NCBI RefSeq assembly: GCF_018130465.1
Contig: NZ_JAFCKJ010000006.1
Span: forward strand, 124,001-188,000
Source of the DNA: Bradyrhizobium canariense
GTDB lineage: Bacteria > Pseudomonadota > Alphaproteobacteria > Rhizobiales > Xanthobacteraceae
Length of the DNA stretch: 64,000 bases
Direction: 5' to 3'
Below, piece by piece: positions 35,631-43,925 of this stretch (position 1 is the stretch's first letter; each line of letters opens with the position of its first letter). Position numbers and translations under genes: made by a program. The notes below the pieces were generated by a model. The model was not told where the DNA came from and made no database searches. It saw only the letters and a program-made list of their open reading frames with translations.

Positions 35631-35897
35631 TCACCGTCGGGCGCGGTAAATCACCACGTCTTCGCCGTGATGTGTCGTGCTCTTTTCTAGGACGTAGTTC
35701 GACTTCTCCAGCACCCGGCGGGACGCACCGTTCCCGACGAACGCCAGGCCGATGAGGGATGGCAACTCGAGTTGCGACAATCCGATGCTCGTCAACGCCG
35801 CCGCGGTCTCGCTCGCAAGCCCCTGGCCCCAGAGACTGCGCTTGAACGTGTAGGCAATCTCGATCTCGTCCGTGCCATCCACGAGGATGTGCCGGAA
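35631..35897 (-). pseudogene. 3' fragment of a GNAT acetyltransferase gene
   Basis: The reverse strand encodes about 88 residues closely matching the C-terminal half of the intact GNAT gene at 36781-37278 (HILVDGTDEIEIAYTFKR against HILVDEIDEIEIAYAFKR, and ASRRVLEKSNY in both). Homology stops abruptly near 35897, where the frame runs into an unrelated sequence. A piece of the 5' end of a similar gene lies at 40138-40206. No start or N-terminal half is present, so it is a remnant. Confidence 0.8.
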
Positions 35898-36125
35898 TAT
35901 CGCCACATGTACGTAGGGCGACGGGACTTCCCGAGCCGCGTTCTGCGTGACGAACGAGGTGGCCAGCAGAGCAAGGCCGACCATGGCCGGCAATGCGCCG
36001 CTGGGCTTGCGGATGGCGACATGCGCCAAGCCGGCCAGGAGCAGGTGATAGAAGATGCCGGCATAGGCGAGATCGCTGAGTGCCACGCTGAGGCGCAACA
36101 GGATTGCGGCCGGGCCCAATATTTC
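35898..36125 (-). pseudogene. Fragment of a DoxX-like membrane protein gene
   Basis: Continuous with the GNAT fragment, the reverse strand reads ILGPAAILLRL...LSDLAYAGIFYHLLLAGLAHVAIRKPSGALPAMVGLALLATSF, which looks like the C-terminal half of small DoxX-like proteins (the LKEWAYAGFFF...LL..LAH pattern). The N-terminal half cannot be found in frame. The fusion of this fragment to the GNAT fragment looks accidental. Confidence 0.5.
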
Positions 36126-36279
36126 ACGACAATCATGGCGCGGACACGCGTATCGCACGCATCCGTGATCTCCGGAACCTGCCGGCGCGGGTAACAGCCG
36201 GAAGCTGTCCTTCGTACAGCCATCAGCGAACGCATTTTTCGCAGAGCTGATGGATGTGCAACCGGGGAGAGATAGTCGG

Positions 36280-36765
36280 ATGAAAGAGTTCAACGTCGCT
36301 GAGGTCGGGGGCGGTTCCTATCGTCCTCTCGCCATTCTCCGCTGGGTCATGGTGATCATATTCGTATCGTTTGGAATGCAGAAATTCACGCCGCAATCCG
36401 CGCAGGGCATCGCCCAGTTCATCAGCAACAGCCCGTTCATCTCCTGGCTGTCGGTGTTCGGCCTGAGGGGAGAGGCCTATGTCCTCGGTGTCGCTGAATT
36501 CGTGATTGCTGCGCTGCTCGCGGCAGGCAGCTTCAGCCCGGTCTCGTCCGCGCTCGGTTCGTTCATGGGCATGGTGACCTTTGCGATCACCTGGTCGTTC
36601 TTCTTCACGACGCCTGATGTCGTCAAATGGAGCCTTTCATCCGATCCGATGGCGTGGAATCTGACCGGCGAATTCCTGTTCAAGGACATCGTCCTGCTGT
36701 GCGTTTGCGCGGTGTTGTTTCTGGCCTCTCTGCCACGATCGGTTGTCCGGCTGCGCACCGAGTGA
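36280..36765 (+). CDS. DUF417 (YkgB-like) membrane protein
   Basis: 161 residues from the ATG at 36280, with GGGGAGAG about eight bases upstream; an in-frame ATG at 36250 has no ribosome site. Four membrane segments. The family signature is visible in RWVMVIIFVSFGMQKFTPQSAQGIAQFISNSPFISWL, followed by GSFMGMVTFAITWSFFFTTP and GEFLFKDIVLL. The function is unknown; related proteins are often induced by oxidants such as chlorine species. It converges with the intact GNAT gene 15 bases downstream. Confidence 0.87.
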   Translation: MKEFNVAEVGGGSYRPLAILRWVMVIIFVSFGMQKFTPQSAQGIAQFISNSPFISWLSVFGLRGEAYVLGVAEFVIAALLAAGSFSPVSSALGSFMGMVTFAITWSFFFTTPDVVKWSLSSDPMAWNLTGEFLFKDIVLLCVCAVLFLASLPRSVVRLRTE

Positions 36766-36780
36766 TCGTCAGGCCGTCTC

Positions 36781-37278
36781 TCACCGCCGGATGCGGTAGA
36801 GAACGCCGTTCTCGCCGTGACGGAACGTGCTTCGCTCGAGGAGATAGTTGGACTTCTCCAGCACGCGACGCGATGCGCGATTGCCGACATAGACCAGGCC
36901 GATGAGGGACGGCAGCTCGTGGTGTAACAGACCGATATCCGTCAGCGCGGTCGCGGTCTCGCTTGCAAGGCCACGGCCCCAGAATTCGCGCTTGAACGCG
37001 TAGGCAATCTCGATCTCGTCGATCTCGTCCACCAGGATGTGCCGGATGCCCGCTCGCCCGGCGAATGCCCCGTCTTTCGTTCGCAGCACCCACAGTCCGA
37101 AGCCATGCTGGTCCCAATGCGCCAAATTGGCGTCGAGATAGGTCTTCGTCCTCTCCGCCGAACGGACGCCGCCGAGATAGCGCGAAACCTCCGCATCGAG
37201 ATGCAACGCGACGAGGTCAGCGAGGTGATCTTCACGAAGCCTCTCGGCAGTCAGGTTCTCGGTGCTGAAATGATCCAT
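36781..37278 (-). CDS. GNAT acetyltransferase, RimJ/RimL type
   Basis: 165 residues. Acetyl-CoA-binding features of the ribosomal-protein acetyltransferase branch: LTAERLREDHLADLVALH at the start, YAFKREFWGRGLASETATAL in the middle, then LVYVGNRASRRVLEKSNY. It would transfer an acetyl group to an amine; target unknown. Two remnants of a second copy lie at 35631-35897 and 40138-40206. Confidence 0.88.
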   Translation of the reverse strand: MDHFSTENLTAERLREDHLADLVALHLDAEVSRYLGGVRSAERTKTYLDANLAHWDQHGFGLWVLRTKDGAFAGRAGIRHILVDEIDEIEIAYAFKREFWGRGLASETATALTDIGLLHHELPSLIGLVYVGNRASRRVLEKSNYLLERSTFRHGENGVLYRIRR

Positions 37279-37441
37279 GGACCCGGATAGCCGCTTTCGG
37301 AGTCGGTCAGGATGACGCGCCTTCGCCGCCCCTCATGAGTTCTAACACATCCTAACGAGCAATTTCGGCGGCATCCGGTCAATGTCCCGATCGAAAAGCA
37401 GCCGGCATTTCCAAATATGCACGATAGTCGACGGAGATCGC

Positions 37442-38713
37442 ATGACGTCCAAAACGCAAGTCGAATCACCGCAACGGCCCGCGAGCGTCTCGCGCCGCGG
37501 TTTTGTGGGAGGCCTGTCTGCGGGCGTTCTGGGGGCGGTTGCGACCGAAGCGGCTGCCGCGCAAACGCTGGCCGAAATCCCTGATCGTGGGCCCGGCGCC
37601 GATCTCGGTGCGCACAGCGAACGATCGCGCTTCGTCAAGATCGATCGCATTCCCGAGGCAGCACCAGGCAAGCGCAACGTCGACCCCAGTGATGCCATCA
37701 ACTCCAAGACGCCGCATCAGAAGCTGGTGGGCAACATCACGCCAACCGATCTGCATTACGAGCGCAGCCATTCCGGGGTGCCCGACATCGATCCCGCGCA
37801 GCACCGTCTGCTCATCCATGGCATGGTTCGGAAGCCGCTGGTGTTCAGCGTCGACGATCTCAAGCGGATGCCGTCGGTCACGCGTGTGGTCTTCATCGAA
37901 TGCACTGGAAACGGATGGGAAAACTGGAAGAAGGCAGATCCTGATCTGACGGTGCAGAACACGCACGGCCTCGTCAGCACCAATGAGTGGACCGGCGTTC
38001 CGCTGAAGTTCCTCATTGGTCTCGCGAGCAAGGAGAAGAACTCGAACTGGATGCTCGCCGAGGGAGGCGACGGCGCGGGCGTCGACCGCAGCATTCCGCT
38101 GACCGACGAAATCGTGAACGAGGCCTTTGTCGCCTACGGTCAGAACGGCGAGCCACTGCGCCCCGCGCACGGCTTTCCAATGCGGCTGGTGATGCCGGGC
38201 TTCGAGGGCAACCTCAACATCAAATGGCTGCGCCGTCTCAAGTTCGGCACTGAGCCCTGGATGACCCGCTGGGAAACGGCGCGCTACACGCAGCTGCTCG
38301 CCAACGGCAAGGCCCGCCAGTTCCAGCTGAGGATGGAAACCAACTCCGTCATCACGCAGCCCTCGGGCACAATGCAGATCCAGCCCGGCTACAACCGTAT
38401 CTCCGGTCTCGCCTGGAGCGGCCATGGCAAGATCGCCAAGGTCGAGATATCGACCGACGGCGCGAAAATCTGGAAACAGGCGGAGCTGAATCAGCCGGTG
38501 CTGTCCAAGGCACAGGTTCGATTCCAGATGGACTGGGTCTGGGACGGCAAGCCGACAAGGATCGTGAGCCGCTCGACCGACGAGCAAGGCAATGTTCAGC
38601 CGGACCGGCAGTCCTTCATCGCCGCGATGGGGAGCAATGCGCTGTTCCACTACAACGCCCAGCAGACCTGGAGCATCGACGAGGCCGGGAGGGTCCGCAA
38701 TGTCCTCGCATGA
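37442..38713 (+). CDS. soxC: SoxC-like molybdopterin sulfite dehydrogenase subunit
   Basis: 423 residues from the ATG at 37442; the frame is open to 37382. Twin-arginine signal SRRGFVGGLSAGVLG, so it is exported folded with its molybdenum cofactor. The oxidoreductase molybdopterin domain contains the cofactor-binding cysteine in FIECTGNG (Cys154). The C-terminal dimerisation domain begins near QIQPGYNRISGLAWSG. In the Sox system SoxCD oxidises the sulfane sulfur on SoxY; alone, such enzymes may act on sulfite or related sulfur. Overlaps the cytochrome gene by 14 bases. No soxXYZAB nearby. Confidence 0.9.
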   Translation: MTSKTQVESPQRPASVSRRGFVGGLSAGVLGAVATEAAAAQTLAEIPDRGPGADLGAHSERSRFVKIDRIPEAAPGKRNVDPSDAINSKTPHQKLVGNITPTDLHYERSHSGVPDIDPAQHRLLIHGMVRKPLVFSVDDLKRMPSVTRVVFIECTGNGWENWKKADPDLTVQNTHGLVSTNEWTGVPLKFLIGLASKEKNSNWMLAEGGDGAGVDRSIPLTDEIVNEAFVAYGQNGEPLRPAHGFPMRLVMPGFEGNLNIKWLRRLKFGTEPWMTRWETARYTQLLANGKARQFQLRMETNSVITQPSGTMQIQPGYNRISGLAWSGHGKIAKVEISTDGAKIWKQAELNQPVLSKAQVRFQMDWVWDGKPTRIVSRSTDEQGNVQPDRQSFIAAMGSNALFHYNAQQTWSIDEAGRVRNVLA

Positions 38714-39248
38714 CAATCGGCTTGTCGCAGCGGTTCTCACGCTCGGCCTGCTCGCGGCGCCCGCATTTGCATTTGATTTCGGCCGTCCCGCGACTCCAGG
38801 GGAGATCAAGCTATGGGACATCGACGTCACACCCGATGGCAAGGGTCTGCCTGTCGGCGGCGGCACGGTTGCGCAGGGTAAGCAGGTCTTCGCCGACAAT
38901 TGCGCGGCCTGTCATGGCGACAACGGCCAGGGCGGGATCAAGGATCGTCTGGCCGGCGGGCAGGGCACACTCGCCTCCAGCGCGCCGGTCAAGACCGTGG
39001 GCAGCTTCTGGCCCTATGCGACGACCTTGTACGACTACATTCACCGCGCGATGCCATATCCCACGCCGGGTTCGCTCAGTACCGACGACACCTATGCCGT
39101 CACCGCCTACATCCTGAGTCTGAACGGCATCGTTCCCCTCGACGGCAAGGTTGACCAGGACAGCTTGCCGAAGATCAAGATGCCCAACCGCGACGGCTTC
39201 GTTCCGGAGCCGGAATTCGATCCGGCAAAACTATTCCGCAAGAAATGA
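38700..39248 (+). CDS. soxD: SoxD-like cytochrome c subunit
   Basis: 182 residues from the ATG at 38700, within the end of soxC. Signal peptide ending in APAFAF. One heme c motif CAACH (68-72) and the axial Met in a MPYPTPGSLS segment. The C-terminal MPNRDGFVPEPEFDPAKLF is typical of SoxD-type electron-transfer subunits. It accepts electrons from the molybdenum subunit in the periplasm. It is shorter than classical diheme SoxD, having only one heme. Confidence 0.85.
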   Translation: MSSHDNRLVAAVLTLGLLAAPAFAFDFGRPATPGEIKLWDIDVTPDGKGLPVGGGTVAQGKQVFADNCAACHGDNGQGGIKDRLAGGQGTLASSAPVKTVGSFWPYATTLYDYIHRAMPYPTPGSLSTDDTYAVTAYILSLNGIVPLDGKVDQDSLPKIKMPNRDGFVPEPEFDPAKLFRKK

Positions 39249-39258
39249 GCGTGTGATC

Positions 39259-39729
39259 ATGAGGGTTTCGGCGCCGCTCAAGATCCTCGCCCTGGTTGCT
39301 GCGACATGTTTATGGGAGACCCAAGCCATGGCCGTCGACGGACTCATCACGATCAGGAGCAGTTTCGGGCCTGAAGAGACAATGAAGCTGCTGGAAGCGG
39401 AAGTGATGGCCAAGGGCCTCACAATATTCGCCCATGTCGATCATGCCGCGGGCGCCGCCGCTGCCGGTCTGCCGTTGCGCCCGACCAATCTCATCATCTT
39501 CGGGAACGCCAGGGGTGGCACGCCTTTGATGCAGCAGTCGCAGACCAGCGGCATCGATCTGCCGCTGAAGGCGCTGGTCTGGCAGGACGAGCAAGGGGCG
39601 ACCTGGTTGTCCTACAACGATCCGGCGTATCTCGCCGGGCGTCACGGCGTCGGCGAGCCGGCCAAGGCCGCAATTGTCGCCATGACGGCGGCCCTGCACG
39701 CGATTGCGACCAAGGCCACCGCACCCTAG
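39259..39729 (+). CDS. Secreted DUF302 protein
   Basis: 156 residues from the ATG at 39259. Signal peptide ends near TQAMAVDG. The DUF302 core follows: ITIRSSFGPEETMKLLEAEVMAKGLTIFAHVDHAAGA, LPLRPTNLIIFGNARGGTPLMQQSQTSGIDLPLKALVW. The domain binds small ligands or heme-like cofactors in some members; role unknown. It is 10 bases after soxD, so co-transcribed with the sulfite dehydrogenase genes. Confidence 0.85.
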   Translation: MRVSAPLKILALVAATCLWETQAMAVDGLITIRSSFGPEETMKLLEAEVMAKGLTIFAHVDHAAGAAAAGLPLRPTNLIIFGNARGGTPLMQQSQTSGIDLPLKALVWQDEQGATWLSYNDPAYLAGRHGVGEPAKAAIVAMTAALHAIATKATAP

Positions 39730-39774
39730 CGCAATGGGACGGCCGCGCGACGCGTGCGCCTCGAGGAGAGATCC

Positions 39775-40128
39775 ATGAACAGCACAGACGGGCAACCGGA
39801 ATCACCCGCTCCCGGAGACGGCAGGATCGCCAGATGGGTGGTCATAGCGGTGTTATGCGCCTTCCTCGTCGGTGCCGGCGCGCTCGGCTATCTCGGCTGG
39901 TTCAGCACGACGACGGAGGTGCCAGCATCGGGTTATGTCGCACTGGTGCTCGGTGTCGTGTTTTCGCTGGTCGTCGGCATCGGCTTGATGGCGCTGGTGT
40001 TCTACAGCAGCCGCAAGGGTTACGACGAACCGGCGGTGCTGATCCGGGAGCCGGAGAGTGATTCGGACCAAGAAGGCGTCAGCTCGGGCTCCAGTACCCG
40101 GAGCGAGCCCACCGAGCGAGTAGGCTGA
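39775..40128 (+). CDS. Small two-helix membrane protein
   Basis: 117 residues from the ATG at 39775, with GAGGAGAG upstream. Two membrane helices (WVVIAVLCAFLVGAGALGYLGWF and YVALVLGVVFSLVVGIGLMALVFY) and a charged, Ser-rich cytoplasmic tail. Last gene of the sox-like operon; no family recognised. Confidence 0.7.
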   Translation: MNSTDGQPESPAPGDGRIARWVVIAVLCAFLVGAGALGYLGWFSTTTEVPASGYVALVLGVVFSLVVGIGLMALVFYSSRKGYDEPAVLIREPESDSDQEGVSSGSSTRSEPTERVG

Positions 40129-40137
40129 GCCGGATGC

Positions 40138-40206
40138 TCGCATCGAGATGCAATGCGACGAGGTCGGCCAGATGATCTTCGCGAAGCCTCTCGGCGCTTA
40201 GCCTCG
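40138..40206 (-). pseudogene. 5' fragment of a GNAT acetyltransferase gene
   Basis: About 69 bases match the region encoding residues ~7-29 of the intact GNAT gene (37190-37258) at most positions, for example CATCGAGATGCAA(C/T)GCGACGAGGTC and CGAAGCCTCTCGGC. No start codon or continuing frame is present. Together with 35631-35897 it marks the outer ends of a block containing DUF417, the intact GNAT gene and the sox-like operon. Confidence 0.7.
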
Positions 40207-40221
40207 CAAGATCTCGCAAGA

Positions 40222-40261
40222 CTGGGCTCAGCTTCCTGAATCTGGGCTCAGCTTCCTGAAT
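40222..40261. repeat. Perfect 20-bp tandem direct repeat
   Basis: CTGGGCTCAGCTTCCTGAAT occurs twice in a row (40222-40241, 40242-40261). The second copy contains the stop codon and last codons of the hydrolase at 40248, so the 3' end of that gene has been duplicated. Confidence 0.9.
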
Positions 40262-41279
40262 GTTTCAACCAGGAGGCAATCGTCTGATTAAGGTAGTCCG
40301 GCACTTCATGCTGGATGAAGTGGCCAACGCCAGGCACGATCTTGACGGTGAGATTGCCGGGATTTTCAATCCACGACTTTTCGAGATCAATAGTGCTTAG
40401 CAAAGCGTGGCTCTCCTCGATTCCGTGCACATGCAAGACCGGGCATTTGATCACGGCACCGGTGAGCTTCTTCATGGTTGGATCGAAAAGATTGAGCGCA
40501 AGCTGAGAAAACGCATAGTTGGCTTTGTAGTAATTCATCATGGACGAGATGGAGGATTTCTCGAAAGCCTGGATGTATCGACTCTTGACCTGTGGATCGA
40601 CAACCCAATATGCCAAATCCTGCGCAGTCAAATTGTCGCCTTTGCCTTGAGCGAAGAACCGTGTGGCGTAGGCGCTGGCCCTGGCCTGCGCGACAGGATG
40701 GTTCCAAGGGAGCAATTCCCTCGTGATGGCGCCAGGATGAGGAACGCTGAGGACGACAAGTCTTTCGATCAGATCCGGATTTTGCCCGGTGAATAGCCAC
40801 GACAAAGCGGCGCCCCAGTCGTGCCCGATCAGGATGACCTTGCGACCGTTTCTCTCTGCATTGATCACGGCACGGATGTCGTCAAGGAGAACCGGAAACT
40901 TGTAGTTCTCGACACCTTCTGGCCGATCGCTCAAATCGTACCCGCGCAGATCGAGAGCGACCACCTGATAATTTGCTGAGAATGCCTGGATCTGATTTCG
41001 CCAGGAGTACCAAAAGTCGGGAAATCCGTGCACGAACACCATCAGCGGTTTTTGATTGGATCCCATGGTGACGTAGTGGATTTTCGTTCCCGCATTTTCC
41101 GCATGTTTGTGCAGAAGGTTCGGATCCTTATCGATATCAACGGTAGGCTCGCTCAAAGTGACAGGGATTTTATTGTGCCAGACGGCATCGCTTGAGGTCT
41201 CTCCGGAAACGACGCGAGTGGACATCGCAGTGAACATGGCAACTCCCAAAAGCATCATCGTGCAGGATCCAGAGGCCAT
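40248..41279 (-). CDS. Alpha/beta hydrolase, epoxide hydrolase-like, possibly exported
   Basis: 343 residues if started at 41279. The N-terminus (TMMLLGVAMFTAMSTRVVSG) resembles a signal peptide; an ATG at 41237 has a better ribosome site (GGGAG) but would cut the signal. Catalytic features: HGFPDFWYSWR (oxyanion hole), GHDWGA with Asp nucleophile, and GVGHFIQHE with the final His. The base composition is lower in GC than most of the window, suggesting transfer. A perfect palindrome and a TetR gene lie upstream, so induction by its substrate is likely. Confidence 0.88.
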   Translation of the reverse strand: MASGSCTMMLLGVAMFTAMSTRVVSGETSSDAVWHNKIPVTLSEPTVDIDKDPNLLHKHAENAGTKIHYVTMGSNQKPLMVFVHGFPDFWYSWRNQIQAFSANYQVVALDLRGYDLSDRPEGVENYKFPVLLDDIRAVINAERNGRKVILIGHDWGAALSWLFTGQNPDLIERLVVLSVPHPGAITRELLPWNHPVAQARASAYATRFFAQGKGDNLTAQDLAYWVVDPQVKSRYIQAFEKSSISSMMNYYKANYAFSQLALNLFDPTMKKLTGAVIKCPVLHVHGIEESHALLSTIDLEKSWIENPGNLTVKIVPGVGHFIQHEVPDYLNQTIASWLKHSGS

Positions 41280-41430
41280 CTCAGTGATCCCGTTCGCTAG
41301 AACGGTTGTCGAAATCGAAGGTGCTCGAGCTCATTTGAGTACGTCCTACGCAGCAATCTTTGAGAGCGTCATGCCACTTGCACAACTTATGGAGGCCGAT
41401 TTGATAGCGGTGATAGGGCGGGCGCATTTA

Positions 41431-41465
41431 CTATGGTGATCGCCATAGTATGGCGATCACCATAG
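41431..41465. promoter_or_regulatory. Perfect 35-bp palindromic operator
   Basis: CTATGGTGATCGCCATA (41431-41447), one central G, then its exact reverse complement (41449-41465). Each half contains a smaller CTATGG...CCATAG palindrome, so two overlapping dimer sites are possible. It lies between the hydrolase (start 41279) and tetR (start 41498) genes. Confidence 0.85.
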
Positions 41466-41497
41466 CGGTGTCAAGCCAGGCGTGGTAGGCTGACGGG

Positions 41498-42112
41498 ATG
41501 CCCCGTAAGACTGACGCCCGCGATCGCGCGATTGCCACTGCCGAGCGACTGTTTCGCATCCAAGGCTACACTGCGACGGGCTTGAGCCAGATCATCGCAG
41601 AAAGCGGCTCGCCCAAAGGGTCGTTCTATTTTCATTTTCCGCGCGGTAAGGCCCAGCTCGCAGAAGAAGCAATCGATCATTACGTTGCGAGCAGAATGGC
41701 TGTGTTGCGGGATATCTCGGCGAATACGACCGGTGATGCCCTGAGTTTCGTTCGCCAGATTTTCGGCGCGTTCGCGGCCGAAATGGTCGCCTCTGATTTC
41801 CAGTATGGATGTCTCATGCAAAATCTGGCGAATGAGCTTCCTGCACTCGACGCTGATCTGACCAAACAGGTCGCGCGCGGATTTGCCGATTCAACAGAGA
41901 TCGTCGCGGAGCATTTCAGGGGGTGCGGTTTCACTTCCGCGCGCGCATCTTCGACCGCTTCCGCATTGGTAGCTGCCGTCGAAGGCGCACGTACGATCGC
42001 CCGTCTGGAACGCACAGCGGCTATATTCGGGGCGCTGGCGGATGTGAGTGTCCAGGGATGGGCGGCCCCCGAGGGGAGACCCGAGGTCAGCTCTCGGCGG
42101 CGCGGACGATAG
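41498..42112 (+). CDS. TetR family transcriptional regulator
   Basis: 204 residues. The helix-turn-helix region is clear: RDRAIATAERLFRIQGYTATGLSQIIAESGSPKGSFYFHFPRGKAQLAEEAI. The C-terminal half matches regulators with a TetR_C LmrA/YxaF-like domain (YGCLMQNLANELPALDADL, AALVAAVEGARTIARLERTA). It is divergent from the hydrolase at 40248, with the 35-bp palindrome 32 bases upstream of its start. Confidence 0.9.
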   Translation: MPRKTDARDRAIATAERLFRIQGYTATGLSQIIAESGSPKGSFYFHFPRGKAQLAEEAIDHYVASRMAVLRDISANTTGDALSFVRQIFGAFAAEMVASDFQYGCLMQNLANELPALDADLTKQVARGFADSTEIVAEHFRGCGFTSARASSTASALVAAVEGARTIARLERTAAIFGALADVSVQGWAAPEGRPEVSSRRRGR

Positions 42113-42116
42113 CTGC

Positions 42117-42194
42117 AACGGCGGACTTGCCTGCCGCTGCAATTGGGATGAAACGATGTTCACCGCGTCGTTCCAGGCGAGCGGCATCGAATGA
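42117..42194 (+). pseudogene. 3' end remnant of a histidine kinase gene
   Basis: Twenty-five codons ending in a stop read NGGLACRCNWDETMFTASFQASGIE, matching the end of the intact kinase downstream (HGGLIVASSMRDETVFTASFPARH). Over 35 bases (42147-42181 against 43418-43452) about 31 are identical. It begins directly after the tetR stop, so the rest of that kinase copy is gone. Confidence 0.7.
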
Positions 42195-42292
42195 CATTGA
42201 CGCGGAATTACGGGCAGTGCTTCTTATCATTGCAAGGACGCGCTTTCGTGGGGGTGACGGTCGTCCAGCGAATGTTCCGACGCGGAGTGGCA

Positions 42293-43468
42293 ATGGATTT
42301 CGAGCGCGACATAGCCAAGGTCAGCGGAATCGCTGCGGTCTCGACCATCCTCGACGTGGTCAGCCGGACCACCGGCATGGGGTTTACGGCCGTTGCCCGC
42401 GTCACCGAGGACAGGTGGATCACCTGTGCCTCGCGTGACGAACTTGCGTTCGGGCTGAAACCCGGTGACGAGCTCAAGGTCGAAACCACGATCTGCCATG
42501 AGATCCGTCAGAGCCGTGAGGCTGTCGTCATCGACAACGTCAGCGAAGATGCCGCGTACTGCAAGCATCATACGCCCGCGCAATATGGCTTCCAAAGCTA
42601 CATCTCCGTGCCGATCATTCTTCCCGACGGTTCATTCTTCGGAACTCTTTGCGCCATCGATCCGAAGCCACGCAAGCTTCGGACCCCCGAGATCATCGGC
42701 ATGTTCAAGCTTTTTGCGGAGCTGATCGCGTCTCACCTCGACGCGGCCGAGCGGGTCGAACTGATCGAGAACAGGCTCGCGCTGGAACAACGCAATGCCG
42801 AACTGCGTGAGCAGTTCATTGCCGTGCTCGGTCACGACCTCCGAAACCCTCTTGCCTCGATCCAGGGCGGCCTGCGGCTTCTGAACAAGAAGGTGGATGA
42901 CGAGGGGAAGAACTGGATCAACCTCCTGCAGGGAAGCGTGGCCCGGATGGCGGGCCTGATCGACAATGTCATGGACTTCGCCCGCGCGCGGCTCGGCGCC
43001 GGGATGCAGCTCAAGTTGAAAGAACAGCCACTCGAGCCTGTCATCAGGCAAATTGTCGCGGAGTTCGAGAACGTGCATCCAGATCGCGTCATCGAAACTG
43101 TCGTCAACGTTCCGGGACCTGTGAGAATCGACGCCGACCGCATAGGTCAGATGCTGTCCAATCTTCTCGGCAACGCGATTTCCTATGGCGCCGCCGACAA
43201 GCCGATCAGGGTGCTGGCGCAGACGACCGGCGCTGGCTTTGATCTCAGCGTTGCCAACAAAGGCGCGCCAATTCCGGCTGATGCGATCCCGCGCCTGTTC
43301 ACTGCGTTCGATCGCGGCGACGTTCTGCCGAACCAGAAAGGGCTTGGGCTCGGACTGTACATTGCCCAAGAGATCGCGCGCGCCCATGGCGGGTTGATCG
43401 TCGCGTCGTCGATGCGGGACGAGACGGTGTTCACCGCGTCGTTCCCGGCGAGACATGCCAGCGGCTGA
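42293..43468 (+). CDS. GAF-domain sensor histidine kinase
   Basis: 391 residues from the ATG at 42293; the frame is open to 42191. Residues ~5-155 form a GAF domain (TILDVVSRTTGMGFTAVARVTEDRWITCASRD, then YGFQSYISVPIILPDGSFFGTLCAID). The phosphoacceptor is His181 in LGHDLRNPLASI. The ATPase domain has the N-box (DRIGQMLSNLLGNAISYG) and G2 box (GLGLGLYIAQEIARAHGG). No membrane segment. The partner response regulator is not adjacent, so it is an orphan kinase. Confidence 0.92.
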   Translation: MDFERDIAKVSGIAAVSTILDVVSRTTGMGFTAVARVTEDRWITCASRDELAFGLKPGDELKVETTICHEIRQSREAVVIDNVSEDAAYCKHHTPAQYGFQSYISVPIILPDGSFFGTLCAIDPKPRKLRTPEIIGMFKLFAELIASHLDAAERVELIENRLALEQRNAELREQFIAVLGHDLRNPLASIQGGLRLLNKKVDDEGKNWINLLQGSVARMAGLIDNVMDFARARLGAGMQLKLKEQPLEPVIRQIVAEFENVHPDRVIETVVNVPGPVRIDADRIGQMLSNLLGNAISYGAADKPIRVLAQTTGAGFDLSVANKGAPIPADAIPRLFTAFDRGDVLPNQKGLGLGLYIAQEIARAHGGLIVASSMRDETVFTASFPARHASG

Positions 43469-43518
43469 GAAGGCGTGCCACGCTCCGGTATCTTGCCGTC
43501 ACCGAGCGTCTCGCCAAT

Positions 43519-43705
43519 TCTCGAACAATGCCATCATGCGCCTGTTTTGCCCGACGGCGCAACCGGCGTTGGGTCGGGCCAGCTACTGTGCATTGGGTTG
43601 CGTTTTTTTAGTTTCGAGAGAAGCTACCCCGCTCCGAACGCGGCCGCGACATTGTAGATCAGAAGGCTCGCGGCGTAGGCCAGCACCAGCATGTAGAAGA
43701 AGGTA
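43519..43705. repeat. Second copy of the feoB 3' end and adjoining repeat
   Basis: 43520-43620 repeats the sequence beyond feoB (ATCATG.(G/T)CCTGTTTTGCCCGACGG, CTACTGTGCAT.GGGTTG, TTTAGTTTCGAGAG). 43624-43702 encodes, on the reverse strand, FFYMLVLAYAASLLIYNVAAAFGAG with stop, nearly identical to the FeoB C-terminus. The original lies at 45609-45836. The pair brackets the membrane protein gene at 43926. Confidence 0.85.
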
Positions 43706-43925
43706 CGGCAATCCCGACCGCACCGGATTTCGTTTGCGGCTCGCCTTGTTGAGATGTCGGGGTCTTGCGGGCAAGGCATTGTGCCTCTTGCGAGAGAGCT
43801 GCACGAAAACTTCCAGAGGATGTGAATTGGTTCACACACACGCGGTCGCTCCGGATTTACGGTACGCCCTAATTCCGCGTAGAGCGGCCCGTTCGAACTA
43901 TCTCGCTCAAGAGGGAGTTCAGGCT

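Noticed and set aside
35552-35755. A short forward frame (MHATVPPPAIARGDTSILAGVIALAA)
   Set aside because: One hydrophobic run only, no ribosome site, and it runs into the GNAT remnant in another frame.
43455-43925. N-terminal extension of the membrane protein back to 43455
   Set aside because: It would translate through the feoB-tail repeat. The ATG at 43926 has a good ribosome site and begins the first hydrophobic segment.
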